From positions 107,080,549 through 107,142,548 of the forward strand of contig CM043953.1 in assembly GCA_014529385.2 (NCBI GenBank): a stretch of DNA of 62,000 nucleotides. The letters run 5' to 3'. Shown here piece by piece: positions 49,228 to 60,732 of this stretch; the first letter of the stretch is position 1; the number at the start of each line of letters is the position of its first letter. The notes under the pieces are model-generated. The model ran no database searches and had not been told where the DNA came from. It was given only the letters and a program-made list of their open reading frames with translations. The position numbers and the translations under genes were made by a program. Source of the stretch: Adiantum capillus-veneris. Taxonomy: Eukaryota; Streptophyta; Polypodiopsida; Polypodiales; Pteridaceae.

Positions 49228-49276
49228 TTAGCCCTCCCCTTTTGGCTAGAGGCATTCATGTCTCTAGCTCATCTGT

Positions 49277-52200
49277 TTAATCATTATCGTCGGAGGTGGC
49301 AGCTGATGGTGTGTCCTCGTCTGGAATGTCAATAGGTGGAGCCTGGTCAAATCGAAGAAAATAAGGTTTAAGTGGCCAACCAATCACCCTGGTTTTATGA
49401 AGTTTTCCATCAGCCTCCATAAGCTGGTAGCTTCCATTGGCATACTTTTTCCTAATGATGAAAGGGCCTTCCCATCGGAGTAGGAGTTTCTTATCCTTGT
49501 GCGTGTCGAAGCGATTGTCGTAGCGGAGCACCAACATTCCTTTCTTCAATTCTTTTTTCCGGAGATGCTGGTTAAAGCTAAGCCGTCTATGCTCTGCTTG
49601 TGCCGCATAATAATTTATTGCTTCTTCTCTGTTTAGCTGCAGTCTTTCCAAGTCGATGATGTGATCTCTCAAATGCATGTTGGGCTGTTGAAGTTGGCTT
49701 GTCATTACTCTGAGACTTTGTAGTTGCACTTCAATGGGAAAGATTGCTGCCTTACCAAATACTAAATGATACGGTGTGAATCCCAAGGATGTACGGAATG
49801 AAGTTTTGTAGGCCCATAAAGCTGGTAGTAGGTACTTATCCCAGTCTCTAGGATGATTGTTTACCTGCTTGGTAATAATTTTAGAAACCATTCCATCTAC
49901 CTTTTCAACTAGGCCATTACATTGAGGGTAATATGGTGAAGAGTGACTCCTTGTAATGCCCAGTTTCTGCATTAATTCTCCTACCAAGTCTGCTCTGAAA
50001 CCTGGTGCTCTATCAGAGATGATCTCTTAAGGTGTGCCAAACCTACAGCATATGTGCTCCTAGATAAATTTAGCTACCTCTACCGCTGTGATTCTAGTGG
50101 TGGCTGTAGCCTCTGCCCATCTAGTCATGTAGTTTGCCCATCTAGTCATGTAGCCTCCTCCCATCTAGTCATGTAGTCAACCCCCATGATAATGTAGAAT
50201 TTCCTGATTTGGCCCAATGACATCGATACCCCATTTTTCAAATGGGCCATATGAGAGAATAGGTGTCTGTGGTTCAGGCATAAGTGACCTAGTGCCGGCC
50301 TTTTGACACAACTTACACGTTTTGCACCAGTGGTGTACATCACGGTTGAGGCTAGACCATATGAAGCTAGGCCATCACGGTTGAGGCTAGGCCATATGAA
50401 GCCTGCTTGCAAGATTTTCCTACTTGTTATTTCTAGGGAAAAGTGACCACCACAAACCCCGTTGTGACAGCTAGCAATTACTCCCGTGATTTCCTGAGAG
50501 AGAGGGACCTTCCTGAGTATTTGGTCCTTACCCTTAAAGTACAAACCGTCATTGATGAGTCAATACCTTGTGGCCTTCCGCGTCAGCCATTGCTTCTGTC
50601 CCTTTGTTAAATCTGATGGGCATTCCCCTGTTTCCAAAAAATGCATGATGTCAGGCAAGGTGTCACTGCCTTGAAATAGAGGGAGCTTTAGCTTTATTGT
50701 TCCAACCACCACTTTTTGTAGTCTTTCACTTGCTAGGGCATCTGCTTCTTGGTTTTGATCCCTTGGGATATGGTGTATTTGAACTTCTTCAAACTTCCCC
50801 AACAAGGTTTTTACACCACTTAAGTGAGTCCTTAAACTAGGATTCTTACATGTCCATGCTCCATTTACTTGCCTTACCAGAAGTAGAGCATCCCCAAATA
50901 CATTAAGGCGTTGTACACCTTGCGAGACGCACCATTGTAGACCCTTGGTTAGTGCTGCATACTCAGCTTCATTGTTAGAATGTGAATCTAACAATTGGCC
51001 CAACGAAAATACCTTTGTCCCTTTGTCATCAAAGACCACTATTCCGGCAGCTGCTTTGTCGGATGCTCTCTTGTAGGATCCATCAAAGTAGAGAGAGTAT
51101 GCTCCTTCTACCATCGGTGGTACTGGAGGTAATTGGACTTCTCCTCCCTTAGATTGATTCTCCTTCCTTTCAAAGACTTGGTAGGTCATGAGTCCCCCCA
51201 AACTTGCCCTTGTCGTGTTTTCTACCTGTACCGTGTAGTCAAACTCTTGCAGACGAACTAGCCATTTAGTAATCCTAGCAGACACATCCATGTGTTGTAC
51301 AACATAGGGAAATATTTCATCCGTGGTTAGAATCACAAATTGCTTAGGCAACAAATATGATCTAAACTTTGTAGTTGCGAATCTAAGAGCTAGGACTAAG
51401 TGTTCCACATGGGTGAAACCTTTCTCTCCTGCTGTCATCATTCGACTAGAGAAGTAGATTGGCCTCATGAAAGATGTCGCCGTATCCTTTTGGAGTAGCA
51501 CAGCCCCCAATGAGTCATCACCAACACTTGAGGTGACATAGAATTTTTCATCCCACTTAGGTGGTGAGATAGTTGGCAGGGTGGCTAAGACCTCCTTTTA
51601 CCTTGTTGTAGTGATGTTCGCTTTCCTCGTCCCAAGTGAAAGTTGATCTTTGAGTGAGTTGTTGCAGTGGTAGAACAAGTTGTGATAGTAGATGTATGAA
51701 TCTACTTAAGTACCTCACCTTCTGTAGAAAAGAGACCAGTTGACGTGCGGTGGTTGGTGAAGGTAGGGCTATGAGTGCGGACACCTTACTTGGGTCGGCG
51801 TTGATACCTTTTGCTGAAATTTCATGGCCTAGTAGAATGACTTTACTCTCCCCAATGTGGCATTTATCCACATTTAATTGCCCGCCTGGGCTCTGCAACT
51901 TGGTCAAACCTTCAATTACCTTTTCAATGAACACTCTTATGGATGTTCCAAAGAACGGTTGAAAAACATATGTGACATATCTTTGGAATGTGGCAGGTGC
52001 ATTTCTGAGACCAAATGGCATAACCGTGTATGCAAAACAACCCCATGGCGTGATAAAAGTGGTTTTTAGCTGATCTTCCAAGGCTATGCGTATTTGAAAG
52101 TATCCAGAATAACCATCACAGACGGTATAGCATTCAAAACTCGCTACTTCATTCAGAATTTCATCCAAGAAAGGGAGAGGAAAGTGGTCTCTCTTTGTAG

Positions 52201-54533
52201 CTGCATTTAGTGGTTTGTAGTCAACACAGACCCTCCACTTACCATTCATTTTAGGAGTCACCACTACGGGTGACACCCATTCTGAGTTTTCTACAGTATA
52301 GATGAATCCCGCCTCCAGCAGTTTCCTTACCTCGGCCAAGAGTGCCTTTTCTTGTATGACCCCCAGTCGTCGTAGCTTTTGCACAACTGGTTTTACCCCT
52401 TCCTTCAGCTTAATATGATGTTCCACCACTGTAATGCCTGTGATCCTTTCATAGTTGTCAATGAACAGGTTAGGAAATCCCATCAACATTTGCAAAAAAC
52501 TATCTTTCTCCTCAAGTGTTAATTCTGTAGACAACATACCCTTCAACCTACTTCCTCCTAGGCCAGGTGATTTGCTCTCCTCTTCATTGGGTTTCCCTTT
52601 TGGTGATGGATCACCATTTGTGCTTACCCTTTGTGGATCCTTCAAAATGATACCCATCACATCAATGGAACTGTCACTTTCATCGGTGGATGTGGTCTCC
52701 TCCTCAGAAGTGGAAGATTCACTAGTGGTTTTATCTGCCGATGTTTCCAGATTCATTTGCTTCTGCTTGCCAATCCTCATGTCGTAGTAGATTGTCTCCC
52801 CTTTCTTACCGTTCATGCGTAGAAGGCCAGTACTCCAGTCCTGTTTTGCCTTCATGGCCATCAACCATGACCTTCCCAAGATTAGTGGATAGCCCTACCC
52901 CTTAGTAAGCATTACAAAAACATCTACCTCTACCTCAGTGTTGAAAGCTTTTATTTTCACGGCACTTACCACACCCACACACTTTACTTTTGTGTTGTTT
53001 GCCATCTTTGCCTTGCATGGAGAAGGCCTGTCAACCTCGAGCCCTAATCGAAGCATCATAGCTTCGCTCATTACACAGATTTGTGCACCTCCATCAATGT
53101 AGGTGTTTCCAACCCTCTTTCCTTTTATGTTTACGTCGACAATTGGAAGGATGTCGTCCATGTTGAAACCCGAAATTGCTCCGGCTACCTTTGTTTTGGA
53201 GCGTCTTATACTTACCATTTTGGACCATTGTCGCCTTACTTTAGGTGCAAGATGTAGCAGTTGTGGCCATGTAATCTTTGGTCCTTGCTCTGCCACATCC
53301 AATGTTTGATCATAGGGCTTAGAACTTTCCCCTAGCTGGAAGTCGGTGATGCCCAATTTCAGTCGTGGCCTGGATAGCCTCTTGCTGGTCTCTCCTCTCA
53401 TGCTTCTCTCATCATCTGATTGTGTAGCTTTCTCCCTCCTAGCTCTTTTCACAGTCATGGCTTCAAGTGGTTCTAAAAAGGTTACCTTCTCCTTACCCTT
53501 GTCCCTCTCCTTTTCTTTGGGTGGATCCACTACTACGGCTTTTCTTTTCTCTTCTAGCCTTATGATGTTTACAGGGCGATGGTGGTGCTGGTGGAAGAGG
53601 TGGGATGGATGCTTGTGGTGGTGTCTAGGGTGGACGTAGAATTTGTGTTGGTGGGGCTGGTGCTCGGGGTGGGGGTGTTCTTTCTCTAGGGGGTGACACT
53701 TGGTTCCTCCTACCTCCTCTATTATAGTTTTGTCGTGGTTTGGGACAGTAGTACATACCGTGACCGTCTTCTCCGCAGTTGTAGCAGTGATACTCCCTGT
53801 TTTGTGGTCGTGCTCTTCCAGGGTCTTGATCTCTTTTTTGACTGCTCCCTTGTTGTATTAAGTGGACAGACAAATTCTGCAGTTGGTCAGTAATATGGGC
53901 CAACATATCTTGTTGGTCATCTCTTACCCCAAGAGCCAGTGGTGGTGGTGGAATGATGGTTGTTGTAGTTTTTGGTCGACGCGATGTTCCTGCTTCTGTT
54001 GACTCAGTTTCTTTGGCTTTCATTCGCAACTTCTTGTCCTTAAGGCGAGCAATCTCAACGGCTAACTCGTACGTAGCTGGGAATCTACCTTTCACCTTCT
54101 CCTTGAGAAGCGGCCATAAGACATGCGTGAAGCGATCTTTTTTTAGGAAATCGTGTGCACCTTCTCCCCTTGCCAATGACTCAACCCACCGTTCCCACAA
54201 ATCCACAAATTTGGACTCATAGGTGGAATATTCTAAAAGACCCTCCTGCTTCAAGTCTCTCAACTTGTCCCACAATTTTTCTGAAGTGGTACCTCCCCCA
54301 AAGCGCCTCTTAAAAGCGGTTTTTAAGGTCTCCTAGTCATCCTTGGTTGCTTGTGGAAGTGCATTGTACCATGATCTAGCTTCTAGCTTCATGAGATACT
54401 TAAAGATTCTAACCCGGGATTCATCCGTATCTTTGTTGCTCACTACACATGCTACTTCAAAGTCATCTAGGAAGTCTGTTACCAAATCCTCCCCCTTCTT
54501 TCCTTTAAATGTTGGAAATGCTACACTTGCCAT
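49277..54533 (-). pseudogene. E6 gag-pol polyprotein, many breaks
   Basis: ATG 54533 (MASVAFPTF). Gag, knuckle CYNCGEDGHGMYYC, protease YIDGGAQICVM, RT, RNase H, second RNase H (YFDGSYKR, NNEAEYAAL, GDALLL, QEADALA), integrase (HNGVCGGHF, LVEKVDG, WEGPF). About 20 codons of RT are missing near 51930, so VFI runs straight into EKVIEGL and the catalytic FIDD is gone. Small local duplications disturb integrase near 50131-50180 and 50330-50400. Stops divide the rest. A TAA ends it early at 49277. Confidence 0.88.
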
Positions 54534-54616
54534 GATTACTAAGAGAGAGCTAGAAAGACACACTGCTTAACTTGCAAAAAAAAAATTCTTCTTTACAAGG
54601 AGGCGTGTATACCCTC

Positions 54617-54787
54617 TTATACTAGGACATAGATTAAAACTTCAAACGGTACATTGCCTTGTACCAAAGGTAAGACAAATGGTTGATCTGATGCCAGAAC
54701 CTCAAAAAACCGCTCCCCACCCAGCATGGTGTCGATGACGTGCTGGTAGTGAGCCTTCAAATCCAGTATTACCTTGATTGAGCGTAC
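54617..54787 (-). pseudogene. E6 leader ORF-C, 3' part (5' part at 58327-58284)
   Basis: The conserved part reads SIKVILDLKAHYQHVIDTML, GERFFEVLASDQPFVLPLV and an end IYVLV. The ATG (58327) and first 14 or so codons lie beyond the E7 insertion. Joined across the target site the frame equals E1 ORF-C but with CAG where E1 has TAG. Confidence 0.6.
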
Positions 54788-54791
54788 ACTA

Positions 54792-55676
54792 TGTTGGGCG
54801 CAATTCTGACACCTTGTTTTTTGTAAATTTGTACATACGGACATGAAGCTCGATGTCAAAAGTGTGTGTGAGATTTCTTTTTGTGGGGTTTTTAGCTTGC
54901 TTTAGCAAGCACATGTACATGCACTGCAAGTCACTAGTCTAGTGACAGTTGTCGGGCTGCTGTAAGTGCCCGTGAGTGAGTTTTTTGAAGTGAGCCTTGT
55001 ATATAACTTAAACTCATGTAGAAACTTAAAAACGTTCAGCCAAAGATCAGGAATTTGCAGGTTTTATCTCGTTGTGTCTCCTTGGGGCTTTTGGATGCAG
55101 TTTTTTGCCTCAACTAGCCTTCTCTACGTGTAGTCGTGCTGGGGCAGCTTTCTGTTCGCGTCAATTTTGCTCATGGAGGCATATGGAATCAATTTTGGTC
55201 ATCTTCAGCTTTCTCGCCAGTCATTTTTCAAGATTTATCTCAAGCTTTAAAGTGCCCCAATTGGAGTTGTGCTCTTCAGGTTACAACTAGTTCTCTGCAT
55301 GGTTATGGCTATGGCAGCCTAGTGGCAAATTGTGTGTAGACAAATTCGGAGGGCATGTATCTATGAATTGTGGAATTTATGTTGAATTTGTGGGTTTTTG
55401 ATGTTCAATGGTGAAAGGAGAGGCTCTTGTCTTCATATGCATTGGTGGGCGTGTGCTGTAAATCCGTGCTTTGACAGGGTTTTGCTCCTATGTGACATAG
55501 TCTCTTGGGTGGGCGACGGCTAGTAAATTTCCAAGGGGACTACTTTTTTTTCTTGTGTTGTACTTGTGGTGTTTTCAAAGGATTTTCCAAGGCTTTTTTT
55601 GGTGTTCTTGTAGTTCTCTTTCAATGCTTTTGGGTGGACATCGCTATAGAGGTGTTTCAGTTTGCTTTTCCCAACA
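54792..55676 (+). repeat. E7 5' LTR (885 bp)
   Basis: Contains a perfect 17-base hairpin gtcactagtctagtgac (54930-54946), kept in the 3' LTR. No clean TATA box was pinned down. Confidence 0.88.
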
Positions 55677-55731
55677 GTATTTGGTCCCGCCACTGAGGAT
55701 CTTCTTCAGGTGACCTTCAATTGACAGCTTT

Positions 55732-57405
55732 ATGGCTGATGGTGAAAGTATTTTCCAAGTTATATGGCCATGTTGGTGAGGATGCTGGTGGAATTCATGA
55801 AAAATGATTTCTTGTTTGATGGCAAATTAAGGAAAATCCAATGAATTATGCTCAAGAGTTTGTTCTTTCATTGAAAGAAGATGCAAGGTTATGGTATGAT
55901 AGTATGATCTTGGTGGATGAGTCTTGGTGGAAATCATCTCAACCTCCATTGGTGATGACTTATGATGCATTAAAGAAGGCTTTTCTTGAGAGGTTCAAGA
56001 AGGTAGAGGACCCAACGGATGTATGGCACTCCGTTGAAGGACTTGTGCAATGTGATGGTCAAAGTGTAGATGCCTTTGTCAAGGGGTTCAATGTCAAGGA
56101 GTTCAATGCTTTGTGGAGAAGATGGTGTGTTTCTTTGGGAAGTGATGCTCCTCCTCTTATGCTTAAAAAGTGTATGTTTATGCAAAGTTTGAGAGCTGAT
56201 TTGAAGTTAAAGGTTGAGCTTAAAAGGCCACTTACATTTGATGATGCAGTAAAGGTTGCAAAGCATAAGGAATGGAAATTAGAGAGAATGCAAGAGCTTG
56301 GATTGGAGGGTGATGTGGAGCCAAAGGTTTCTCTATGCATTGATGTAGGTAAAAAGAGTGCCTCTAGTGCAGTATTATATCATGATGGTTCTCTTGAGAA
56401 AAAGAATCAAGCATGTACTAAGGAGAAAGAGGCTAAGAAGAATGCTCTCATTATGCCGTCCTTGTTGTTTATGCCACTTAATGGTGCTCTACATGCCAAA
56501 GGTGATGTTTCTACCAATGTGAAAGTTAATGATAAGGAAAAGGATACAATTAATGAATTCTTAAAGAATGATCATGATGAGAATCAGGTTGAGATTCCAT
56601 TGTTGATGTGTCCAATGTGAAAGGTGAGCATGTGGGTGATGCGAAAGTGGATGTTGAGTATCCCTCTCCTTTATGTGAAGTAGTTGAGAATGATTTGCAA
56701 GTCAATGAGGATACTTATATAGAAGTAAATGATGTGAATGAAGATATCTCTCAAATGCATGATATTGTTGAGTCTTTTCCACTAAATGATGTTGCTATTG
56801 AGCATGTTGTGGACCTTGCTAATGAGGACATTTTCCATGAGGACTCTCGTGCTTGCATCTATGATGATGTATGTAGCCATGCCTTGATCAAGAAGGAGAA
56901 TTTGGAGCTTTTTGAGTATGTGGAAAGCCATAAAAATATAATATGGATGCCTAATGATGAGATGGTTGATGCTTCCTTGCTTGATCCTTATGTTGAGGAT
57001 AGGAAGCTATGTGTAGAAGATGTCTTACCTATCAAGCATGATACAGTTGAATTGGATAGAAGCTTCATGAAGAGTGGGGAGAATGATATGAATATGCATG
57101 AGGATATGAAAATATCTGAGTTAAAGGTTGAAGAACTTTTGGAGGAGATGTTAAAGGCTTCTTTGGATGTTGTAGTTGTAAAAGGCTTTCTCTGTGTGGT
57201 ATCTGTTGAGAGTACTTTATGCCTAAAGAGGATTTGGATTCTACATATGGTTTATGCTTTGATATTGGGAGTGACGCAATTGATATGGTTGGTGTTTCTT
57301 CATGAAATTTTTGCTTATGTTGTATGGCCCTTTGATCCGGGTGGAGAATATGTTTATGCTACTGCTGAGCATGAATGCTCTAGCAGACTGGGGGATTGGC
57401 AAACT
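55732..57405 (+). pseudogene. E7 gag-like protein with acidic C-terminal extension
   Basis: A start MADGESIF at 55732 is frameshifted relative to the main frame (55841-56620), which has YAQEFVLSLKEDARLWYDSM, DALKKAFLERFKK, WRRWCVSLG and RPLTFDDAVKVAKHKEWKL, the layout of a retrotransposon gag capsid. A -1 shift at about 56605-56620 leads into a second frame of some 270 codons (to about 57441, running into the LTR) that is rich in Asp/Glu and ends with hydrophobic segments and WPFDPGGEYVYATAEHEC. No zinc knuckle and no enzyme domains are seen. Confidence 0.7.
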
Positions 57406-57406
57406 A

Positions 57407-58279
57407 TGTTGGGCGCATTTCTAACACCCTGTTTTTTGTAAATTTGTACATACGGACATGAAGCTCGATGTCAAAAGTGTGTGTGGGATTTCTTTTTGTG
57501 GGGTTTTTAGCTTGCTTTAGCAAGCACATGTACATGCACTGCAAGTCACTAGTCTAGTGACAGCTGTCGAGCTGTTGTAAGTGCCCGTGAGTGAGTTTTT
57601 TGAAGTGAGCCTTGTATATAACTTAAACTCATGTAGAAACTTAAAAAAGTTCAGCCAAAGATCAGAAATTTGTAGGTTTTAGCTCGTTGTGTCTCCTTGG
57701 GGATTTTGGATGCAGTTTTTGCCCCGACTAGCCTTCTCTACGTGTAGTCGTTTTGGGGCAGCTTTCTGTTCGCGTCAATTTTGCTCATGGCGGAGTATGG
57801 AATCAATTTTGGTCATCTTCAGCTTTCTCGCCAGTCATTTTTCAAGCTTTATCTCAAGCTTTAACGTGCCCCGATTGGAGTTGTGCTCTTCAGGTTACGA
57901 CTAGTTCTCTGCAGGGTTATGACTATGGCAGCCTAGTGGCAAATTGTGTGTAGACAGATTCGGAGGGCATGTATCTATGAATTGTGGAATTTATGTTGAA
58001 TTTGTGGGTTTTTGATGTTCAATGGTGAAAGGAGAGGCTCTTGTATTCATATGTATTGGTCGGCGTGTACTGTAAATCCGTGCTTTGACAGGGTTTTGCT
58101 CCTATGTGACATAGTCTCTTGGGTGGGCGACGGCTAGTAAATTTCCAAGGGGACTACTTTTGTTGTACTTGTGGTGTTTCAAAGGGATTTTCCAAGGATT
58201 TTGGTGTTCTTGTAGTTCTATTTCAATGCTTTTGGGTGACGTCGCTATAGAGGTGTTTCAGTTTGCTTGTTTTCCAACA
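57407..58279 (+). repeat. E7 3' LTR (873 bp)
   Basis: Near-identical to the 5' LTR apart from substitutions and small indels near 58150-58250. The hairpin lies at 57545-57561. Confidence 0.9.
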
Positions 58280-58515
58280 ACGTGTTGGTATGTGTGATCT
58301 GTCTTGAGGTAGGTTGCACTGATTCATGTGAAGCTTAGAGGTGCTTAGTCATTGTCCAAGCTTGTGGTAGAGGGTGGTGTTCTTTCCTGAAACAAGCTCG
58401 GTAGATCCCTAGTTTCTCTAGTGAGAGTGTGAGCCAATGCTTTCGTTATTTGTGTTGCAGCATCAGGTGCGACTTGACTGTGATAATTACCTCGGTGACT
58501 TGAGTTACTCGATTC

Positions 58516-58803
58516 TCAAAGCAGAATAGTGTTAATTCTGTATTGTGCAAAGCTCCTTCCATCTTGTTGTTGTGGGTTGGTTGTAGGTTGCGGACATGGT
58601 GTCGACCTTCTCCTTCTTCTTCTTGGCACTCGGCCTATGTATATCCACTGCATTTGGCGTTTTGGTTGACTCTCCCACTGCAAATCAATTACCGTTACGC
58701 CTGGCACTCGAACTTCGATCGAGATGCAGAGTTCGTCTAGTTGTGCTTGGAGCTCTTCTTCTTCTATCGTCCAGTTAGCAAATCCTACTTGCCATTCATC
58801 CAT
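58516..58803 (-). CDS. E6 leader ORF-A (MDEW family), long version
   Basis: 95 residues: MDEWQVGFANW, an acidic helix, VTVIDLQWESQPKRQ, then an arginine-rich stretch RVPRRRRRRS and a glutamine-rich end. The arginine block could bind RNA in place of the knuckle seen in E2/E4. ORF-B overlaps its end in another frame and is damaged here (about 58562-58340). Confidence 0.55.
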   Translation of the reverse strand: MDEWQVGFANWTIEEEELQAQLDELCISIEVRVPGVTVIDLQWESQPKRQMQWIYIGRVPRRRRRRSTPCPQPTTNPQQQDGRSFAQYRINTILL

Positions 58804-58856
58804 TCACAATAGTTTAGGGGTTTCAGTCTTGTAAACTGAAGAGTTTCATGAAAATA

Positions 58857-59088
58857 TCCTCAGTAGGGGCACCAAATGACGGGAGCAAAGCGAACCCTGA
58901 ACCCCGACAGCCTCTAAAACGTCGGGGGCCGAATGGTGCGCCTCGATCCTGTCACGATAAAGCGAACAGGGGGCAGCACCTAACTTTGAGTGGCTAGGAC
59001 GCAAACAACACACCACCATAACAAAGTTTTCATCCAAGAGAGATGGGTTCTTGGAGTAATGGTGAAGAGAAGGGGAATGAGATCATAT

Positions 59089-59138
<50 letters not shown>

Positions 59139-60419
59139 AGCGGCTTAGTACTTAGGCACCATAGAAGGATGGCGAATCCACACACCCTTCACACATACAC
59201 AAGCTCACTCCAAACACAAGACTAGGTGGCAATTCCGCACACCTCACATGGGCAAAACATTGCAAGAAACATACTCACAAAACCTCAAGCTTTATTTAGA
59301 GAATAAGGTGATGACATGGGGAGCATAGCGTAGGGGAAAGAGAAGGGAGAGAGTGGTAGAGCACATGGCGGATAGGTGGGAGCTGATGGCGAAGACTCGC
59401 ACGAGGTTTATGGCCATCATCCTTCATTTAGCTGCCCTTCATCTTCCATAGCCCAAGGGTGTAGAGGTCATGCTCAAGTCGAGCATGGTGACTACGGTGA
59501 TGGTGATGGTGTGGGTGTGTGTGTGTGTGTGTGTGCTAGGCACACACAGTGCATAGTGTACTCTCTGGTGATGTTGTGTGTGTCCTTAGTGTGATGGTGA
59601 CCCCTCTTTATATAGGGAAGGAGGGGGGAGAAATCCTAGAATTTAGAAATGAAGAAATCATTATCTACACAGGCCATGTGACTGTGGGCCCCACTTGTCT
59701 AGCTGTGTGTATATGCGCCAGAACAACCGTCTCATGAGAGAGAGATGGGTTGATGAAAAAAGTGAGAGGTGACATGGAGAATAAAGTAATTACAAGAGGG
59801 GAGAGAGGGGAGTGTTTTCAGAGGTGAATCTGTGTGCAGATGTGTGTGAACATAAGAAAAATCAGGTAACCACCGGATGGGGATGGGTTTGTGGGCACCT
59901 TTTTCAGTGAAATTGAGTGTGTGTGAGTGTGTGGGGAGGTTATCTGGCTACACGATAGGAGACATGGCGCCCTTTAGAGAGAGAGGGGGATATTTGGGTC
60001 ATGGGATATGATAGGAGAGAGAAAAGGGGGGTGGGGTATACTGTTTTGGAAGATAGGAGAGGTGGCATGTGAATTAGGGTGCATTATTGGTAAGGACAGG
60101 GGGTGGGGTAGCTTGAGGGGAGAGACAAAGGAGAAAGGACAAGGGGAATAGAGAGGGGGTTAACCTTTTTGAGTGGAGGAGAGGAAAAGGGACACACGGT
60201 GGGGCAAAAGTGAAGAAAAAAGAGGCAGGGTGGGGATGGGCTGTCGCGTAGGCACGAGGTGGCTTATTTTACCTTTCTCACTTATTTACATACTCATACT
60301 TTATTTTTTTTCGTACTTTTTCCAATGCCTTTTATCACTCCCTCCCTAAGAGGGGTTTCCATGGGGTGGGGAAGAGAGAAGAGGGGTATGGGAGCCTGGC
60401 TTGTGAAAAGCCCCCATCA
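58857..60419 (-). repeat. E6 5' LTR (58877-60419, 1543 bp) and PBS
   Basis: Minus-strand start TGATGGGGGC at 60419, end CCCGTCA at 58877; PBS TGGTGCCCCTACTGAGGA from 58874. The U5 PBS-like motif (58978) has one changed base (GCTGCCCCC) but stands 104 nt from the PBS. TATA box at 59614-59607; GA run about 59092-59134. Confidence 0.9.
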
Positions 60420-60429
60420 GTGTACCTGC

Positions 60430-60732
60430 AAGTAGAAAGTCAGAGGCACTCAATAGGCTATAATACAATTTCTACAAATATGGGATCAAAGTGTCCTCTG
60501 GGTAGAAATCATGTTCATGCCCTTGAAATGAGGGTGGGGAGAGAGTTGCACCTAGTGAATTAAGCAAACCCTTATGTGGTGTGTCATCTATCAACAAAGT
60601 GTTGTCAGCATCAAAAGGCCCTTGAATGTGGAAAAAAGTTTTGTAAAGCAAGTGTATATTGGGTTTGGTATGGTGGTAGTGACCCTCAATGACACAAAAA
60701 GTTAGATTTTGGACTCTGGATTTTGACCACAT
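60430..60732 (-). pseudogene. FCP1-like domain fragment (inverted copy of the left-end gene)
   Basis: On the minus strand: LTFCVIEGHYHHTKPNIHLL, FDADNTLLIDDTPHKGLLN, LSPPSFQGHEHDFYPED and IPYL, then TAG where the left gene has CAG, KLYYSLL and a few more residues to the E6 insertion. It keeps LLIDDTP where the left gene has LLIDNTP. The N-terminal half with the catalytic motif is not recognisable upstream (60733-61000). It looks like a decayed paralogue or the last exon of one. Confidence 0.6.

Larger units (their letters stand above)
54792..58279 (+). mobile_element. E7: short LTR retrotransposon with gag-like coding only, inserted in E6 ORF-C
   Basis: LTRs 54792-55676 and 57407-58279 (TGTTGGGCGC to CCAACA). 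Flanks ACTA/ACGT; the empty site in E1 reads ACGT, so the left copy has mutated. PBS TGGTCCCGCCACTGAGGA from 55682. Polypurine tract gactgggggatt precedes the 3' LTR. The 1730-bp interior has gag-like ORFs but no protease, RT or integrase, so it must rely on another element (a TR-GAG or LARD-like design). LTRs differ at only a few positions by eye: a recent insertion. Confidence 0.9.
47697..60419 (-). mobile_element. E6: Tat-like gypsy element of the E1 family, interrupted by E7
   Basis: Target site GTGT on both sides (47693-47696, 60420-60423). 5' LTR 60419-58877, PBS from 58874, ORF-A, ORF-B, ORF-C (split by E7), gag-pol 54533-49277, purine tract aaaaggggagggctaa, 3' LTR 49227-47697. It sits next to the FCP1-like fragment in host DNA. 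Confidence 0.92.

Noticed and set aside
55072-55339. Small ORFs with MESILVIFSFLASHF, repeated at 57689-57953
   Set aside because: Part of the E7 LTR and repeated only because the LTR is; overlapping frames with no start context or family. Could be revisited if other copies keep them.
55560-55700. A PBS-like repeat in E7 U5 at a fixed distance
   Set aside because: TGGTGTT strings occur 82 and 115 nt upstream of the PBS but do not match its TGGTCCC and have no abutting stem, so the U5 pattern of the other elements is not supported here.
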